NCBI GenBank assembly: GCA_029974635.1
Contig: JARKQY010000023.1
Location: 62,001 to 126,000 of the forward strand
Origin: Bacillota bacterium
Lineage (GTDB): Bacteria; Bacillota; UBA4882; UBA8346
DNA length: 64,000 bases
Direction: 5' to 3'
The position numbers and the translations under genes were made by a program. The notes under the pieces are model-generated. The model worked only from the letters and a program-made list of their open reading frames with translations, did not search any database and was not told where the DNA came from. Shown here piece after piece: positions 8,315 through 16,754 of this stretch. How positions within the stretch are numbered: position 1 is the first letter of the stretch; the number at the start of each line of letters is the position of its first letter.

Positions 8315-9105
8315 TGAGCATATTACAAGTCCAAAACATTTCTATCAGTTTCGGCGGGTTAAAGGCTGTCACCAGCTTTAATCTCTCTTTAACCCAGGGT
8401 GAACTGGTGGGGCTTATCGGCCCCAACGGGGCGGGTAAAACAACCGTATTTAACATGTTGACCGGAGTCTACCGGCCAACCGACGGTGATGTTTATTTTG
8501 AATCCAATTCCGGCGAAACCAAAAATCTAATTGGTTTGCGACCCTATCAGATAACCAAAATCGGGATGTCCAGAACTTTTCAAAATATCCGCCTGTTTAA
8601 AGATTTGACTGTTTTGGATAATGTCCGGGTGGCCTTTCATTTTAATGTAAAGTACAATTCATGGGACGGGATATTTCGGACGCTCCGGTACTATCGGGAA
8701 GAAGATGAAATTACGGTGAAAGCCCTTGAGTTGTTAAAAATCTTTCACATTGATCACAAAAGTAATGAATTAGCCAAGAATCTTCCCTATGGTGAACAAC
8801 GCAAACTGGAGATTGTCAGGGCCTTGGCAACCAATCCCAAACTGTTGTTGTTGGATGAACCCGCTGCCGGTATGAACCCGCAGGAAACAAAAGATTTGAT
8901 GGGGCTTATCGAATTTGTCCGTTCCAAGTTTCATCTGACCATTCTGTTGATTGAACACGACATGCATCTGGTCATGGGCATCTGTGAACGGGTTGTGGTG
9001 CTTGACTACGGACTAACCATTGCTGAAGGAACTCCTGCGGAGATCAGCAGTAATCCCAAGGTTATCAAAGCCTACCTGGGAGAGGAGGTGGAGGTTCATG
9101 CTTGA
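8314..9105 (+). CDS. livG: Branched-chain amino-acid ABC transporter ATP-binding protein
   Basis: LivG-type ATPase, 263 residues. Walker A is GPNGAGKTT (near residue 37), and the family-specific GMSRTFQNIRLF segment contains the Q-loop region. Signature LPYGEQRKLEIVRALA replaces LSGGQ as is normal in LivG, Walker B is LLLLDEPAAGMNP, and the H-loop is IEHDMHLVM. It starts one base inside the livM stop and overlaps livF by eight bases. Its final codons contain the livF ribosome-binding site. Confidence 0.96.
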   Translation: MSILQVQNISISFGGLKAVTSFNLSLTQGELVGLIGPNGAGKTTVFNMLTGVYRPTDGDVYFESNSGETKNLIGLRPYQITKIGMSRTFQNIRLFKDLTVLDNVRVAFHFNVKYNSWDGIFRTLRYYREEDEITVKALELLKIFHIDHKSNELAKNLPYGEQRKLEIVRALATNPKLLLLDEPAAGMNPQETKDLMGLIEFVRSKFHLTILLIEHDMHLVMGICERVVVLDYGLTIAEGTPAEISSNPKVIKAYLGEEVEVHA

Positions 9106-9802
9106 AGTTCGGAGCCTCAATGTTTTTTACGGTACGATTCACGCATTGCATGATATCAGCTTTCACGTCCAGGAAGGCGAGATTGTTACCCTGATTGGGG
9201 CAAACGGCGCCGGAAAAACTTCCACACTGCACTGTATTTCAGGGTTGGTTTCCTTAAAATCGGGAGATATTCATTTTACCGGCAAAACCTTAAAAGGAGT
9301 TTCACCCAACCGGATAGTCGAGTCGGGTCTAGCCCAGGTTCCCGAAGGCCGCCGGATTTTCGCCAATTTAACCGTCATGGAAAACCTGGAAATGGGGGCT
9401 TACATTCGAAAAGACCGGAATATGATAAAACAGGATTACGAGATGGTATTCAGCCGTTTTCCACGATTGAAGGAGCGTATCCGGCAAGTGGCGGGCACCT
9501 TAAGCGGAGGAGAACAACAGATGCTGGCCATCGGACGTACTTTAATGTCCCGCCCTAAGTTGATGCTCATGGATGAACCTTCGATGGGTTTAGCGCCTTT
9601 ATTGGTGAAGGAGATATTTGAAATCATAAAAGAGATCAATCGAAGCGGCACCACCATCCTGTTGGTGGAGCAAAATGCGCATATGGCATTATCGATTGCC
9701 AACCGGGCTTATGTATTGGAGACGGGACGGATTGTGCTGGAAGGAGCGGCCCGGGAGCTAGCGCAAAATGAGCAAGTAAAGAAGGCATACTTGGGAGGGT
9801 AA
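9098..9802 (+). CDS. livF: Branched-chain amino-acid ABC transporter ATP-binding protein
   Basis: LivF-type ATPase of 234 residues. It has Walker A GANGAGKTS, the LivF hallmark QVPEGRRIFANLTVMENL, signature LSGGEQQMLAIGRTL, Walker B LMLMDEPSMGLAP and an H-loop region ending VEQNAHMAL. The open frame extends upstream to 9020 inside livG, but ATG 9098 follows AGGAGGTG and GGAGG and gives the normal N-terminus MLEVRSLNVFYG. It forms the ATPase heterodimer with LivG. No strong terminator follows; an inverted repeat lies at 9851-9895. Confidence 0.95.
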   Translation: MLEVRSLNVFYGTIHALHDISFHVQEGEIVTLIGANGAGKTSTLHCISGLVSLKSGDIHFTGKTLKGVSPNRIVESGLAQVPEGRRIFANLTVMENLEMGAYIRKDRNMIKQDYEMVFSRFPRLKERIRQVAGTLSGGEQQMLAIGRTLMSRPKLMLMDEPSMGLAPLLVKEIFEIIKEINRSGTTILLVEQNAHMALSIANRAYVLETGRIVLEGAARELAQNEQVKKAYLGG

Positions 9803-9850
9803 AGAAATTAGTTTCCGGATTTTGGGAACACGTGTATTCCGTTTGTAACG

Positions 9851-9895
9851 TTATTTCGAAAAACGTTTATTAAATTGCGGTTTTTGCCGAAATAA
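9851..9895. other. Inverted repeat downstream of livF
   Basis: TTATTTCG (9851-9858) and CGAAATAA (9888-9895) are perfect eight-base arms separated by 29 bases. There is no T-run. It could be an operator for the following CBS-ACT gene or a weak terminator. Confidence 0.3.
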
Positions 9896-10022
9896 TGATC
9901 AGTAGAATTGTGATAAACCAATTGAAAGGATAATGAATATCACAATTCTTCAAAAAAGCGGTTCCGCGGTAATTAGGGTTTTTCACACGCTTTTAGAGGA
10001 CAAATCCAAAGGAGGATGTGTT

Positions 10023-10667
10023 ATGTTTGTAAAGGAACGAATGTCCGTCAATCCCATTACGACGACTGAAAATACTCCAATCCTGGAGGCTGGTGAGATA
10101 CTCCGCAAACATAACTTTACCAGGCTGCCGGTACTGAAAGATGAAAAAATCGTGGGAATCATTACCCGTGATGATCTGCTGAAAGTCTCCCCATCCGAGG
10201 CCACAACATTAAGTGTTTGGGAACTGAATTACGTATTGTCGAAGCTATTAGTGAAGGATGCCATGACTAAAAATCCGATTACCATCCGGACGGAGGCGAC
10301 CTTGGAAGAGGCGGCGCTGATGATGAGGGAGCGGGGGGTCGGTGCGCTACCGGTGGTGGATGAGAAGGGAAAACTGGTTGGGATCATCACTGAATCGGAT
10401 ATATTTGATGCTTTTTTGGATTTAATGGGGCTAAAAGAGACCGGGACCCGTTTGACTATCGACCTGGAAAACCGGATTGGAGTTATTGCCGAAATTACCG
10501 AAACCATCAAAATCAATGGAATCAATATCATATCCATGGCTCTTTTTCACCGCACCAATACCTCCGGGGAACTGGTGCTCCGTTTGGATAATCCCAAATC
10601 GGAAAAACTGGTGGAGGATTTGAAGAGCAAAGGATTCAAGGTTATCCATATCGCCAAATGGAATTAA
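10023..10667 (+). CDS. CBS-ACT domain protein (AcuB-like)
   Basis: A 214-residue cytoplasmic protein with two CBS motifs (about 1-60 and 78-140), followed by an ACT domain (about 145-214, starting RLTIDLENRIGVIAEITE). CBS pairs usually bind adenine nucleotides and ACT domains bind amino acids, so this is a small-molecule sensor. The architecture matches AcuB-type proteins, but no acu genes are nearby. ATG 10023 follows AAAGGAGGATG and starts right at the first CBS motif. The longer frame from 9933 has a weaker site. Its position after the liv operon invites the idea that it senses branched-chain amino acids, which is inference only. Confidence 0.85.
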   Translation: MFVKERMSVNPITTTENTPILEAGEILRKHNFTRLPVLKDEKIVGIITRDDLLKVSPSEATTLSVWELNYVLSKLLVKDAMTKNPITIRTEATLEEAALMMRERGVGALPVVDEKGKLVGIITESDIFDAFLDLMGLKETGTRLTIDLENRIGVIAEITETIKINGINIISMALFHRTNTSGELVLRLDNPKSEKLVEDLKSKGFKVIHIAKWN

Positions 10668-10695
10668 GATGTTGGAAGATAAAAGAAGTACCAGG

Positions 10696-10720
10696 CCAGC
10701 GCTGTATGCGCTGGTTTTTT
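10696..10720 (+). terminator. Terminator after the CBS-ACT gene
   Basis: CCAGCGC (10696-10702), loop TGTAT, GCGCTGG (10708-10714), then TTTTTT. Confidence 0.93.
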
Positions 10721-10876
10721 AATCTCATTCCGCGATAATCATCCAAAAGGATGAAATTATTTTTGGCCAACCAGTCCCTTCCCCGCGCATTTTTAAGGAT
10801 GCCACCACGGAGAAGGGGCGTAAGGACAGATTGCTGGATATTTTTATAAAAAACGGAAAATATAATCATATAAATA

Positions 10877-10905
10877 GCTGTGGATGCGGTTCCGCGGCTT
10901 TTTTT
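10877..10905 (+). terminator. Second terminator-like hairpin
   Basis: GCTGTGG (10877-10883) pairs with CCGCGGC (10892-10898), seven pairs with two G-U, then TTTTTTT. It lies about 160 bases beyond the first terminator with no gene between, so a small transcript or leader may end here. Otherwise 10721-10970 shows nothing clear. Confidence 0.6.
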
Positions 10906-10970
10906 GTGGGGAAATGAATAAAGATGTTTACTAAAGATAAATAACTTTTCGACCTAAAGGGGGCCAGCGA

Positions 10971-12176
10971 ATGGGGCGATATTTTCGTCCGGTTATCCGG
11001 ATAATATGGGTGGGTTATTTTTTATGGTGCGGCTGTAATATTGGTTTGGTGTTGACCGGATTGAATCAGTGGCAATTAGTGATGGCAACGCCCAAGAATA
11101 TTTCCGGGTATTATAATAATACGGCAACGGAATCTTTCCCGACGGATAAATTTACGTTGGCAGAGAGTTGGTCTGATCCGGCGCCGGGCATTGATCAACC
11201 GGAGATCAGGGGGATTTATGTGACCAGTTGGATGGCTGGCAATTCCAAGTTTATTGGTGAAATGCTGGATTTTACCTCCAAAACGGCGGTGAATGCAATG
11301 GTCATCGATGTGAAAGCCGATGATGGGACCATTAGTTATCCAAGCACTGTTCCCTTGGCGGTAGAGATTAACTCCTTTCTGGCGAAGTATGACCCCCGGC
11401 AGGTGTTGGAACGGCTTAAAGGGAACGGAATATATCCTATCGCCCGGATAGTTGTATTCAAGGACCCTTTCCTGGCCAAAAAGCGTCCGGATTTAGCCGT
11501 AAAAAGATACACCGGAGGTCTATGGCAGGATTACAAAGGCCTTAATTGGATGGACCCTTACAACGAGTTGGTGTGGGATTATAATATCGCCATTGCCAAG
11601 GAAGCGGTTCAACTTGGATTCCAAGAGATCCAATTTGATTACATCCGGTTTACCAGTGACGGTCCGGTAAAGGAATGTTATTATCCAGGTTTCAACGGAA
11701 AATCCAGAGTGGAAATAATTAGCGGTTTTCTCCAAAAGGCCTGCCGGGAGTTGAAGCCAATGGGCGCCAAAGTTTCCGTCGATATCTTCGGGTTGGCATG
11801 TTCGGCGCAGAATGACCTGGGCATCGGTCAGGTGTTGGAAAATGTTGCCGTAACAGTGGATATTGTCTGCCCGATGGTATATCCGTCACATTTTTATTAT
11901 GATCGGAAGAAGTCAGCAGATCCCGATAAAAATCCATACAAGACTGTATATAATAGTTTGGTGGCCGCCAGAGAACGGTTGGCCAAACTGGAACGGCGAG
12001 TAGTGCTGCGGCCCTGGCTGCAGGATTTTTCGCTACGGAGCCATTATGGAAAGGCGGAGCTATTGGCCCAAGTAAAGGCTGTTCAAGAAGCCGGTTTAAC
12101 CCAGTGGATTTTTTGGAATCCGAGCAATCGCTATAATCTGCAGAAATATCAGTTTCCCGAAACAATTTATAAATAA
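10971..12176 (+). CDS. Secreted DUF4015 (putative glycoside hydrolase-like) protein
   Basis: A 401-residue exported protein of the DUF4015 family, a TIM-barrel group related to glycosidases; substrate unknown. Residues 1-39 form a signal or anchor (hydrophobic run with WVGYFLWCGCNIG). The barrel begins at IRGIYVTSWMAG. Conserved acidic strand ends include MVIDVKADDG, ARIVVFKDPF, LNWMDPYN, IQFDYIRF and ISGFLQKA. IDVK and QFDYIRF are the most likely active-site strands. ATG 10971 follows AAAGGGGG. A paralogue lies at 36821-37981 with much of the core nearly identical. A role in envelope or spore-wall glycans is plausible but unshown. Confidence 0.82.
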   Translation: MGRYFRPVIRIIWVGYFLWCGCNIGLVLTGLNQWQLVMATPKNISGYYNNTATESFPTDKFTLAESWSDPAPGIDQPEIRGIYVTSWMAGNSKFIGEMLDFTSKTAVNAMVIDVKADDGTISYPSTVPLAVEINSFLAKYDPRQVLERLKGNGIYPIARIVVFKDPFLAKKRPDLAVKRYTGGLWQDYKGLNWMDPYNELVWDYNIAIAKEAVQLGFQEIQFDYIRFTSDGPVKECYYPGFNGKSRVEIISGFLQKACRELKPMGAKVSVDIFGLACSAQNDLGIGQVLENVAVTVDIVCPMVYPSHFYYDRKKSADPDKNPYKTVYNSLVAARERLAKLERRVVLRPWLQDFSLRSHYGKAELLAQVKAVQEAGLTQWIFWNPSNRYNLQKYQFPETIYK

Positions 12177-12179
12177 TAT

Positions 12180-12208
12180 TTGCGTTTAGGAAAACATTTT
12201 GGTATAAT
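12180..12208 (+). promoter_or_regulatory. Promoter of rplM-rpsI
   Basis: TTGCGT (12180-12185), 17-base spacer, TATAAT (12203-12208). The start site would be near 12215, leaving a leader of about 108 bases. Confidence 0.75.
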
Positions 12209-12323
12209 ATAAAAGTCCGTAAAAAAGTTGCGGATCCTTTTTGCTCAAACAGCGGTCATGATTTGAATTTTTAGATGATAAACCGGCTGATTGAGGAATT
12301 AACAGCATTCATGCAGGGGAGAG
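12209..12323 (+). promoter_or_regulatory. Candidate L13 autoregulatory leader
   Basis: A leader of about 110 bases precedes rplM. It contains a small hairpin (GTCCG ... CGGAT near 12215-12235) followed by CCTTTTT. Firmicutes rplM-rpsI operons are known to carry an L13-binding leader RNA. Position and size fit, but I have not matched the consensus base by base. Confidence 0.4.
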
Positions 12324-12764
12324 ATGATATTGAAAACCTATTTGGCAAAACCTGAAGAAATTCAACGCAAGTGGTATGTTGTCGACGCCGAGGGTAAGAC
12401 TTTGGGCCGTTTGGCAACAGCCGTAGCCACCGTGCTGCGTGGTAAACACAAACCGGAATTTACACCCAATGTTGATTGCGGCGATCACGTGATTATCATC
12501 AATGCGGAGAAAGTTGCTTTAACCGGTAAAAAAGCGGAACAAAAGATTCATTACACGCATTCGATGTATCCCGGCGGTTTAAAAGCCATTCAATACGGCA
12601 AACTGCTGGAGACGAAACCGGTTTATGCAATTACCAAGACAATTTGGGGTATGTTACCGCATAACCGCTTAGGTCGGAAAATGATTAAAAAACTGCGGGT
12701 TTATCGGGGGAACGAGCATCCGCATCAAGCCCAGGTTCCTGAAAAACTTGAGGTTGAGGCCTAA
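12324..12764 (+). CDS. rplM: Ribosomal protein L13
   Basis: Large-subunit protein L13, 146 residues, full length. Recognisable segments are [38 protein letters not shown] and [18 protein letters not shown]. The start ATG-ATA-TTG-AAA follows GGGGAGAG. It is the first gene of the universal rplM-rpsI pair, with rpsI 19 bases downstream behind its own AAAGGGAGG site. Confidence 0.98.
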   Translation: MILKTYLAKPEEIQRKWYVVDAEGKTLGRLATAVATVLRGKHKPEFTPNVDCGDHVIIINAEKVALTGKKAEQKIHYTHSMYPGGLKAIQYGKLLETKPVYAITKTIWGMLPHNRLGRKMIKKLRVYRGNEHPHQAQVPEKLEVEA

Positions 12765-12783
12765 GAAAGGGAGGAAGATATAA

Positions 12784-13194
12784 ATGCCGCGTGCAAAGAA
12801 AACCAGTAAAGTAGTATATTATGGTACAGGAAGACGGAAATGTTCCGTTGCGAAAGTTAGAGTCATTGCCGGCCAAGGGAATATCCTGGTGAACGGGAAA
12901 CCGGTAGCGGATTATTTTGGCCGTAAAGTATTGGAGTTAACAGTGCGGCAACCGTTGGCCATAACTGCCACCGAAGGTAAGTATGATGTGTTGGCGAGTG
13001 TCCATGGAGGCGGAATTGCCGGTCAGGCTGGCGCGATACGGCACGGGATCGCCCGGGCGCTGCAGAAAGTTGATGGAGAAATGCGTTCGCCGTTAAAGAA
13101 AGCTGGCTTTTTAACCCGGGATCCGCGAATGAAGGAACGCCGTAAATACGGTCTGAAAAAAGCCCGTAAAGCTCCTCAATTTTCAAAACGTTAA
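12784..13194 (+). CDS. rpsI: Ribosomal protein S9
   Basis: Small-subunit protein S9, 136 residues. It shows [17 protein letters not shown] near the N-terminus, [19 protein letters not shown] in the middle and the basic tail ending with the invariant KR. Co-transcribed with rplM and closed by a strong terminator nine bases after the stop. Confidence 0.98.
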   Translation: MPRAKKTSKVVYYGTGRRKCSVAKVRVIAGQGNILVNGKPVADYFGRKVLELTVRQPLAITATEGKYDVLASVHGGGIAGQAGAIRHGIARALQKVDGEMRSPLKKAGFLTRDPRMKERRKYGLKKARKAPQFSKR

Positions 13195-13202
13195 GTTTAT
13201 GG

Positions 13203-13225
13203 ACACGACCGCAAGGTCGTGTTTT
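13203..13225 (+). terminator. Terminator of rplM-rpsI
   Basis: ACACGACC (13203-13210), GCAA tetraloop, GGTCGTGT (13215-13222), T-run, then GCTTTTC. Confidence 0.92.
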
Positions 13226-13252
13226 GCTTTTCATTTTTTGAAAGGATTTCCC

Positions 13253-13903
13253 ATGAAAAAAGCATTAATTGTTGGTGGCGGGCCCGTTCTTAAAGAGCTT
13301 CTCGAAAAGGAACTGGCAAAGAAGCCGGATTTAGTTATTGGCGTTGATGGCGGCAGTTCGTATTTATATGAATCAGGAGATACCCCCCAGATCGTAATCG
13401 GCGATTTGGATTCATTATCCCCAGGAATACTGGATAAGCTAGTTCAAGCCGGAGTTGAAATCCTTCGCTTTTCACCCCAAAAGGATGAGACGGATATGGA
13501 ATTAGCGCTGGATTATACTATTGGCAAAGCTTTCCGCTCGATAATGATTTTGGGTGGCTTGGGACGGCGCCTCGATCATACCCTCGCCAATATCGGTTTA
13601 TTGTTAAAAGGGTTGAACCAGGGTGTGGAAGTTTGGCTGCAGGATGAAACTCATCTGATCACGTCAGTTAATTCCCGGATAATCCTGCAAAAGATTCCGG
13701 GGTGGGCGGTTTCGTTAGTGCCGCTTACGCCGAAAGTAAGTGGTGTTACGACCTCGGGGCTTGTCTATCCACTAAATAATGCGGATCTGTTTTTTGAAAA
13801 ATCCAGGGGTATTCATAACGAGTTTGCGGCGGAGGTCGCAACGGTTGAAGTAAAGGAAGGTTTTCTATTGGTTGTTCTGTTTCAACTTGAATTCGGCAAG
13901 TAA
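13253..13903 (+). CDS. thiN: Thiamine pyrophosphokinase
   Basis: Transfers pyrophosphate from ATP to thiamine to form thiamine diphosphate. The protein has 216 residues. Family motifs are ALIVGGGP at the N-terminus, VIGVDGGSSYLYESGDTPQ, VIGDLDSLSP (catalytic acidic motif), KDETDMELALDY and LGGLGRRLDHTLANIGLL. ATG 13253 follows AAAGGA. The longer frame from 13199 would run through the rpsI terminator and is rejected. It stands alone, with no rsgA or rpe beside it as in some Firmicutes, and is closed by its own terminator. Confidence 0.94.
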   Translation: MKKALIVGGGPVLKELLEKELAKKPDLVIGVDGGSSYLYESGDTPQIVIGDLDSLSPGILDKLVQAGVEILRFSPQKDETDMELALDYTIGKAFRSIMILGGLGRRLDHTLANIGLLLKGLNQGVEVWLQDETHLITSVNSRIILQKIPGWAVSLVPLTPKVSGVTTSGLVYPLNNADLFFEKSRGIHNEFAAEVATVEVKEGFLLVVLFQLEFGK

Positions 13904-13929
13904 CTTTAATAACAAATTATATTTAAGAC

Positions 13930-13967
13930 TTGCCGATACAGTCAATGAATCCGATTCGGCAATTTTT
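13930..13967 (+). terminator. Terminator after thiN
   Basis: TTGCCGA (13930-13936) pairs with TCGGCAA (13956-13962), then TTTTT. The right arm can also pair with TTTGCCGAATC near 13995-14005. The stretch 13904-14303 otherwise holds repeat element copy 1 and the mazEF promoter. Confidence 0.8.
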
Positions 13968-14040
13968 CTAAGCGTGATTCGAAAAATTCAATTGTTTGCC
14001 GAATCGAGGTTAAAGAAGCCGGATCATAGTCATACTATTT

Positions 14041-14125
14041 TATATAATTGTCCAAAAAAGTTTGTATAAAAAACAAATTTTAGGGATAATTTTGAACTGT
14101 AGCTGCGCTACAATATGGGATTGAT
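14041..14125 (+). repeat. Two-hairpin intergenic element, copy 1
   Basis: Layout: TATATAATTGTCC-AAAAAAGTTTG, loop, CAAATTTTAGGGATAAT, linker TTTGAAC, then hairpin TGTAGC-TGC-GCTACA and ATATG. Matching copies are at 17629, 21234 (reverse), 22321 and 40738. Arm sequences differ between copies while most pairings are kept, which points to selection on RNA structure or on a mobile palindrome. Confidence 0.7.
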
Positions 14126-14214
14126 AAATAGCAGCGCCACTTGAATTTGCGCCACTACATAAATTAGCGCAAATCTGCCCAATCCGTTTTGTCACCTATA
14201 AAAGGTTAATCCCA

Positions 14215-14244
14215 TTGACTGAATTCGGTCAAACTGTATATAAT
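14215..14244 (+). promoter_or_regulatory. mazEF promoter with overlapping palindrome
   Basis: TTGACT (14215-14220), 18-base spacer, TATAAT (14239-14244). TTGACTGAATTCGGTCAA (14215-14232) is an 18-base near-perfect palindrome covering the -35 box, a good candidate operator for the RHH antitoxin or toxin-antitoxin complex. Confidence 0.65.
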
Positions 14245-14303
14245 AAGTATAGCAGGGAAATTGTGCACGCCCGAAGGCGTAATTCTGCGTGGGGGTGGAT
14301 GAG

Positions 14304-14606
14304 TTGGCGCAGGCCAAACGCATCATGGTCAGCTTGCCGAATAGTCTCCTCCAAGAGGTGGACGGGATCGTACGCCGCGAGACAGGAAACCGGAGCGCTT
14401 TTATTCGTGAGGCCATGCTGCTTTTAATTACGGAACGCCGCTGCCGCGAACGGATGGAAGGATACCGGCTCGGTTATGAAAAAGTTGGCAAGCTGAATTT
14501 GGCACTTGCTGAAGACGGATTGGAAGAGGATTCCCGGGATTTGGAGAAATATGAGAACAATCTTGCGAGCCGCGCCTCCGAGCGCGAAGGGAATAGTGAT
14601 GAATGA
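14304..14606 (+). CDS. ndoAI: Antitoxin of the MazEF/NdoAI type (ribbon-helix-helix)
   Basis: CopG/MetJ-type ribbon-helix-helix antitoxin that would bind the adjacent MazF toxin and its own promoter. The strand [19 protein letters not shown] and helix [19 protein letters not shown] form the RHH fold. The acidic tail ([14 protein letters not shown]) is the usual toxin-wrapping region. At about 100 residues it is longer than B. subtilis EndoAI (93). TTG 14304 with GGGGTGG upstream begins directly before the strand; GTG 14289 is an alternative. Its stop overlaps the toxin start as ATGA. Confidence 0.88.
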   Translation: MAQAKRIMVSLPNSLLQEVDGIVRRETGNRSAFIREAMLLLITERRCRERMEGYRLGYEKVGKLNLALAEDGLEEDSRDLEKYENNLASRASEREGNSDE

Positions 14607-14953
14607 TCCGTCGTGGTGACATTTTTTACGCCAATTTGAATCCGGTTCTTGGCTCGGAACAAGGTGGTCTCAGACCGGTACTGATTATCCAAAACGATAT
14701 CGGCAATATGTATAGCCCCACAACCATTGTTGCTGCCATTACATCGAAGATTAAACGCGCCAAATTACCAACTCACATTGAAATCGCCGCGGCTCGATAC
14801 CGGTTGGAGAAAGATTCGGTTATACTCTTGGAGCAATTACGCACCATCGATAAACAGCGATTGAAAGAGCGGATTGCGAGACTAGACGATGAAACGATGG
14901 AAAAAGTAAATACCGCCATCGCAATTAGTCTTGGACTAAAGGAATTGACCTAA
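14603..14953 (+). CDS. ndoA: mRNA interferase toxin MazF/EndoA
   Basis: Sequence-specific endoribonuclease of the MazF/PemK family, 116 residues. Typical text: [44 protein letters not shown] and [16 protein letters not shown]. The Arg-Pro and Thr of the catalytic site (RPVLIIQND and the AITSK strand) are present, so it should be active. It closely resembles B. subtilis EndoA (NdoA). It overlaps its antitoxin by four bases and is followed by a strong terminator, forming a two-gene unit. Confidence 0.95.
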   Translation: MIRRGDIFYANLNPVLGSEQGGLRPVLIIQNDIGNMYSPTTIVAAITSKIKRAKLPTHIEIAAARYRLEKDSVILLEQLRTIDKQRLKERIARLDDETMEKVNTAIAISLGLKELT

Positions 14954-14979
14954 ACGAGCCGAACCAGCGGCTCGTTTTT
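14954..14979 (+). terminator. Terminator of mazEF
   Basis: ACGAGCCG (14954-14961), loop, CGGCTCGT (14968-14975), T-run to 14979. Confidence 0.93.
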
Positions 14980-15083
14980 GAATCTGGATTCAGCTTTGAT
15001 TTATTTGTGCTTCGACCCTTGACGCGTTAAATCGGAAATGATAAGCTATTTCAAAAGAATGACGGTAAAAGGAAACCGGATTC

Positions 15084-15557
15084 ATGGTTACAGTCGCGAT
15101 TTATTCGGAACAGGCAATGATAAACTTAGGGGAATTTTTAGGAGAACGGGCCAGACCGGGGGATCTCTTTTTTTTATTCGGGGAATTGGGTACGGGAAAA
15201 ACCACTTTGACGAAAGGAATAGCCAAGGGGTTGAAGATCGATGAGGAGATTACCAGCCCTACATTCCAATTACATAAATGTTATCATGGCCGCTATATTC
15301 TGAATCACCTGGATTTATACCGCTTGGGCCAGCGGTCCGAGTTGGCTGTCGTTGATGTGGAAGAATTGTTTGCAGAAGGAATTACCGTGGTTGAATGGGG
15401 CCGGTTGTTAATTGACTGGCTAAAACCTCCTGCTTATCTGGAAGTATCCATTACGATTAACCCGGATTTTTCGAGCCGCACCGTAACTTTAAACCCTCAA
15501 GGCCCGAACTATGATGATTATTTAAGGAGTATTCCGAATGCTGATTTTGGGGATTGA
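15084..15557 (+). CDS. tsaE: tRNA t6A biosynthesis ATPase TsaE
   Basis: P-loop ATPase needed with TsaB and TsaD for threonylcarbamoyl-adenosine at tRNA position 37. The protein has 157 residues. Walker A GELGTGKTT is at residues 33-41. The family segment ITSPTFQLHKCYHGRYILNH and the VVEWGRLL strand are present. ATG 15084 has AAAGGA eleven bases upstream. Its 3' end overlaps tsaB by 20 bases, giving the usual tsaE-tsaB-rimI order. TsaD is not in this window. Confidence 0.95.
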   Translation: MVTVAIYSEQAMINLGEFLGERARPGDLFFLFGELGTGKTTLTKGIAKGLKIDEEITSPTFQLHKCYHGRYILNHLDLYRLGQRSELAVVDVEELFAEGITVVEWGRLLIDWLKPPAYLEVSITINPDFSSRTVTLNPQGPNYDDYLRSIPNADFGD

Positions 15558-16284
15558 AACCGCGACACCTTGGGGGAGCATCGCCCTTTTTGAGAACGAT
15601 GCCGCCATCTTTGAACTATCGCTAAAGGCGGGTAAGGGAGCCGGAGAATACTTGCTCTCACTATTAGGCGGTTATATGAAAAAAACGGGATATCTCTTGG
15701 CAGATGTTGATTTAATTGCGGTAGGGACCGGACCGGGATCATACACGGGGATTCGGGTGGGGTTGGCGGCTGTTAAGGGACTGGCGGAAGGAATTCAAAA
15801 GCCGGTATTTGGAATAAGCACGTTGCGTATTATTGCCGAAAACGCCCGGTATGCACCGGTGGATTTTATAGTATCCGTTATGGACGCGCGGCGTGAAGAG
15901 GTTTATGCCGCTATTTATCGAACAAAGGATAACCAGATTCAAGAACTGGAATCCCCGCAAGTGATGGCTGTATCGGATTTGGCCCACCGTCTACCGGAGA
16001 TCTCCGGCTGGCAATCTCCCAAAGGATACAAATCAGTTATGATTTGTGGTGACGGTAGTAAATTATATCAACCAAAATGGGAACAACATAGTATAATTAT
16101 CGGACCACCCGATTGGGATAGGCCTTTGGCCGGAAAAGCGGCGCAAATTGCATTCCAAGAATGGGTTCCTGACCGGCAATATCCTATAGAGGACTTACAA
16201 CCCTGCTATTTACGTCGAGTAGAAGCGGAGATCCGTTTGGAGGAACGATTACATGCAATTAACAATGACTCCCATGGCGGTTGA
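15538..16284 (+). CDS. tsaB: tRNA t6A biosynthesis protein TsaB
   Basis: ASKHA-fold scaffold that pairs with TsaD in t6A synthesis, 248 residues. It begins MLILGIETATPWGSIAL and contains the VGTGPGSYTGIRVGLAAVKG signature and VSVMDARREEVYAAIY. It lacks the metal-binding histidines of TsaD, as TsaB should. It overlaps tsaE by 20 bases and rimI by 32 bases, so the three are translated together. Confidence 0.95.
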   Translation: MLILGIETATPWGSIALFENDAAIFELSLKAGKGAGEYLLSLLGGYMKKTGYLLADVDLIAVGTGPGSYTGIRVGLAAVKGLAEGIQKPVFGISTLRIIAENARYAPVDFIVSVMDARREEVYAAIYRTKDNQIQELESPQVMAVSDLAHRLPEISGWQSPKGYKSVMICGDGSKLYQPKWEQHSIIIGPPDWDRPLAGKAAQIAFQEWVPDRQYPIEDLQPCYLRRVEAEIRLEERLHAINNDSHGG

Positions 16285-16702
16285 AGATTTAGAGGAAGTC
16301 TTGGAGATTGAAGCCCTGTCGTTTCCGACTCCCTGGTCCCGAAACGCCTTTTTATACGAACTATTGGAAAATGAACGGGCCGTATATTGCGTAGTTAAAA
16401 ATTCCTTTGCAAAAGTTATTGGGTATATCGGCATGTGGGTCGTATTTGACGAAGGCCATATCACTAATTTGGCGGTCCATCCGTCTTATCGCCATCAAGG
16501 GGTGGGGAAGTTCCTGCTTAGCAACTTTATAAAAACCGCCAAGGCTAAAAACGTTAAACATCTTACTCTTGAGGTGAGGCGATCCAACATTGCCGCCCAG
16601 ACGCTGTATCAGAATATAGGTTTTGTCCATATGGGAGTCCGCCGCAAGTATTATTTAGATAATAATGAAGATGCCCTAATCATGTGGAAGGGTCCAATTT
16701 AA
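16253..16702 (+). CDS. rimI: Ribosomal protein S18-alanine N-acetyltransferase (GNAT)
   Basis: GNAT acetyltransferase of 149 residues. The first strand region LEEVLEIEALSFPTPWSRNAF is the RimI hallmark. VHPSYRHQGVGKFLLSNFI holds the acetyl-CoA pyrophosphate loop (RxxGxG), and NIAAQTLYQNIGF with RRKYY closes the fold. GGAGGA lies upstream of ATG 16253 inside tsaB. Placement after tsaE-tsaB supports the RimI assignment. Confidence 0.93.
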   Translation: MQLTMTPMAVEDLEEVLEIEALSFPTPWSRNAFLYELLENERAVYCVVKNSFAKVIGYIGMWVVFDEGHITNLAVHPSYRHQGVGKFLLSNFIKTAKAKNVKHLTLEVRRSNIAAQTLYQNIGFVHMGVRRKYYLDNNEDALIMWKGPI

Positions 16703-16704
16703 GG

Positions 16705-16754
16705 ACTCTGTAACATGATTACATGTGCGAAGGGTCCAAGGATCTTTTTTTTCG
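16705..16754 (+). terminator. Probable terminator after rimI
   Basis: GGACTC and GGGTCC form an outer stem and ACATG-ATTA-CATGT an inner one. TTTTTTTT follows after seven bases. The gap before the T-run makes this uncertain. The outer words resemble the GGAGTCTGTGC repeat family. Confidence 0.45.

Noticed and set aside
11719..12165. 148-residue minus-strand frame
   Set aside because: Fully antisense to the DUF4015 gene and without a ribosome site or motifs.
14100..14120. TACAAT/TATAAT in the small stem of the repeat element read as a -10 box
   Set aside because: No -35 hexamer occurs at 16-18 bases in the copies, and the hexamer is simply one arm of the hairpin.
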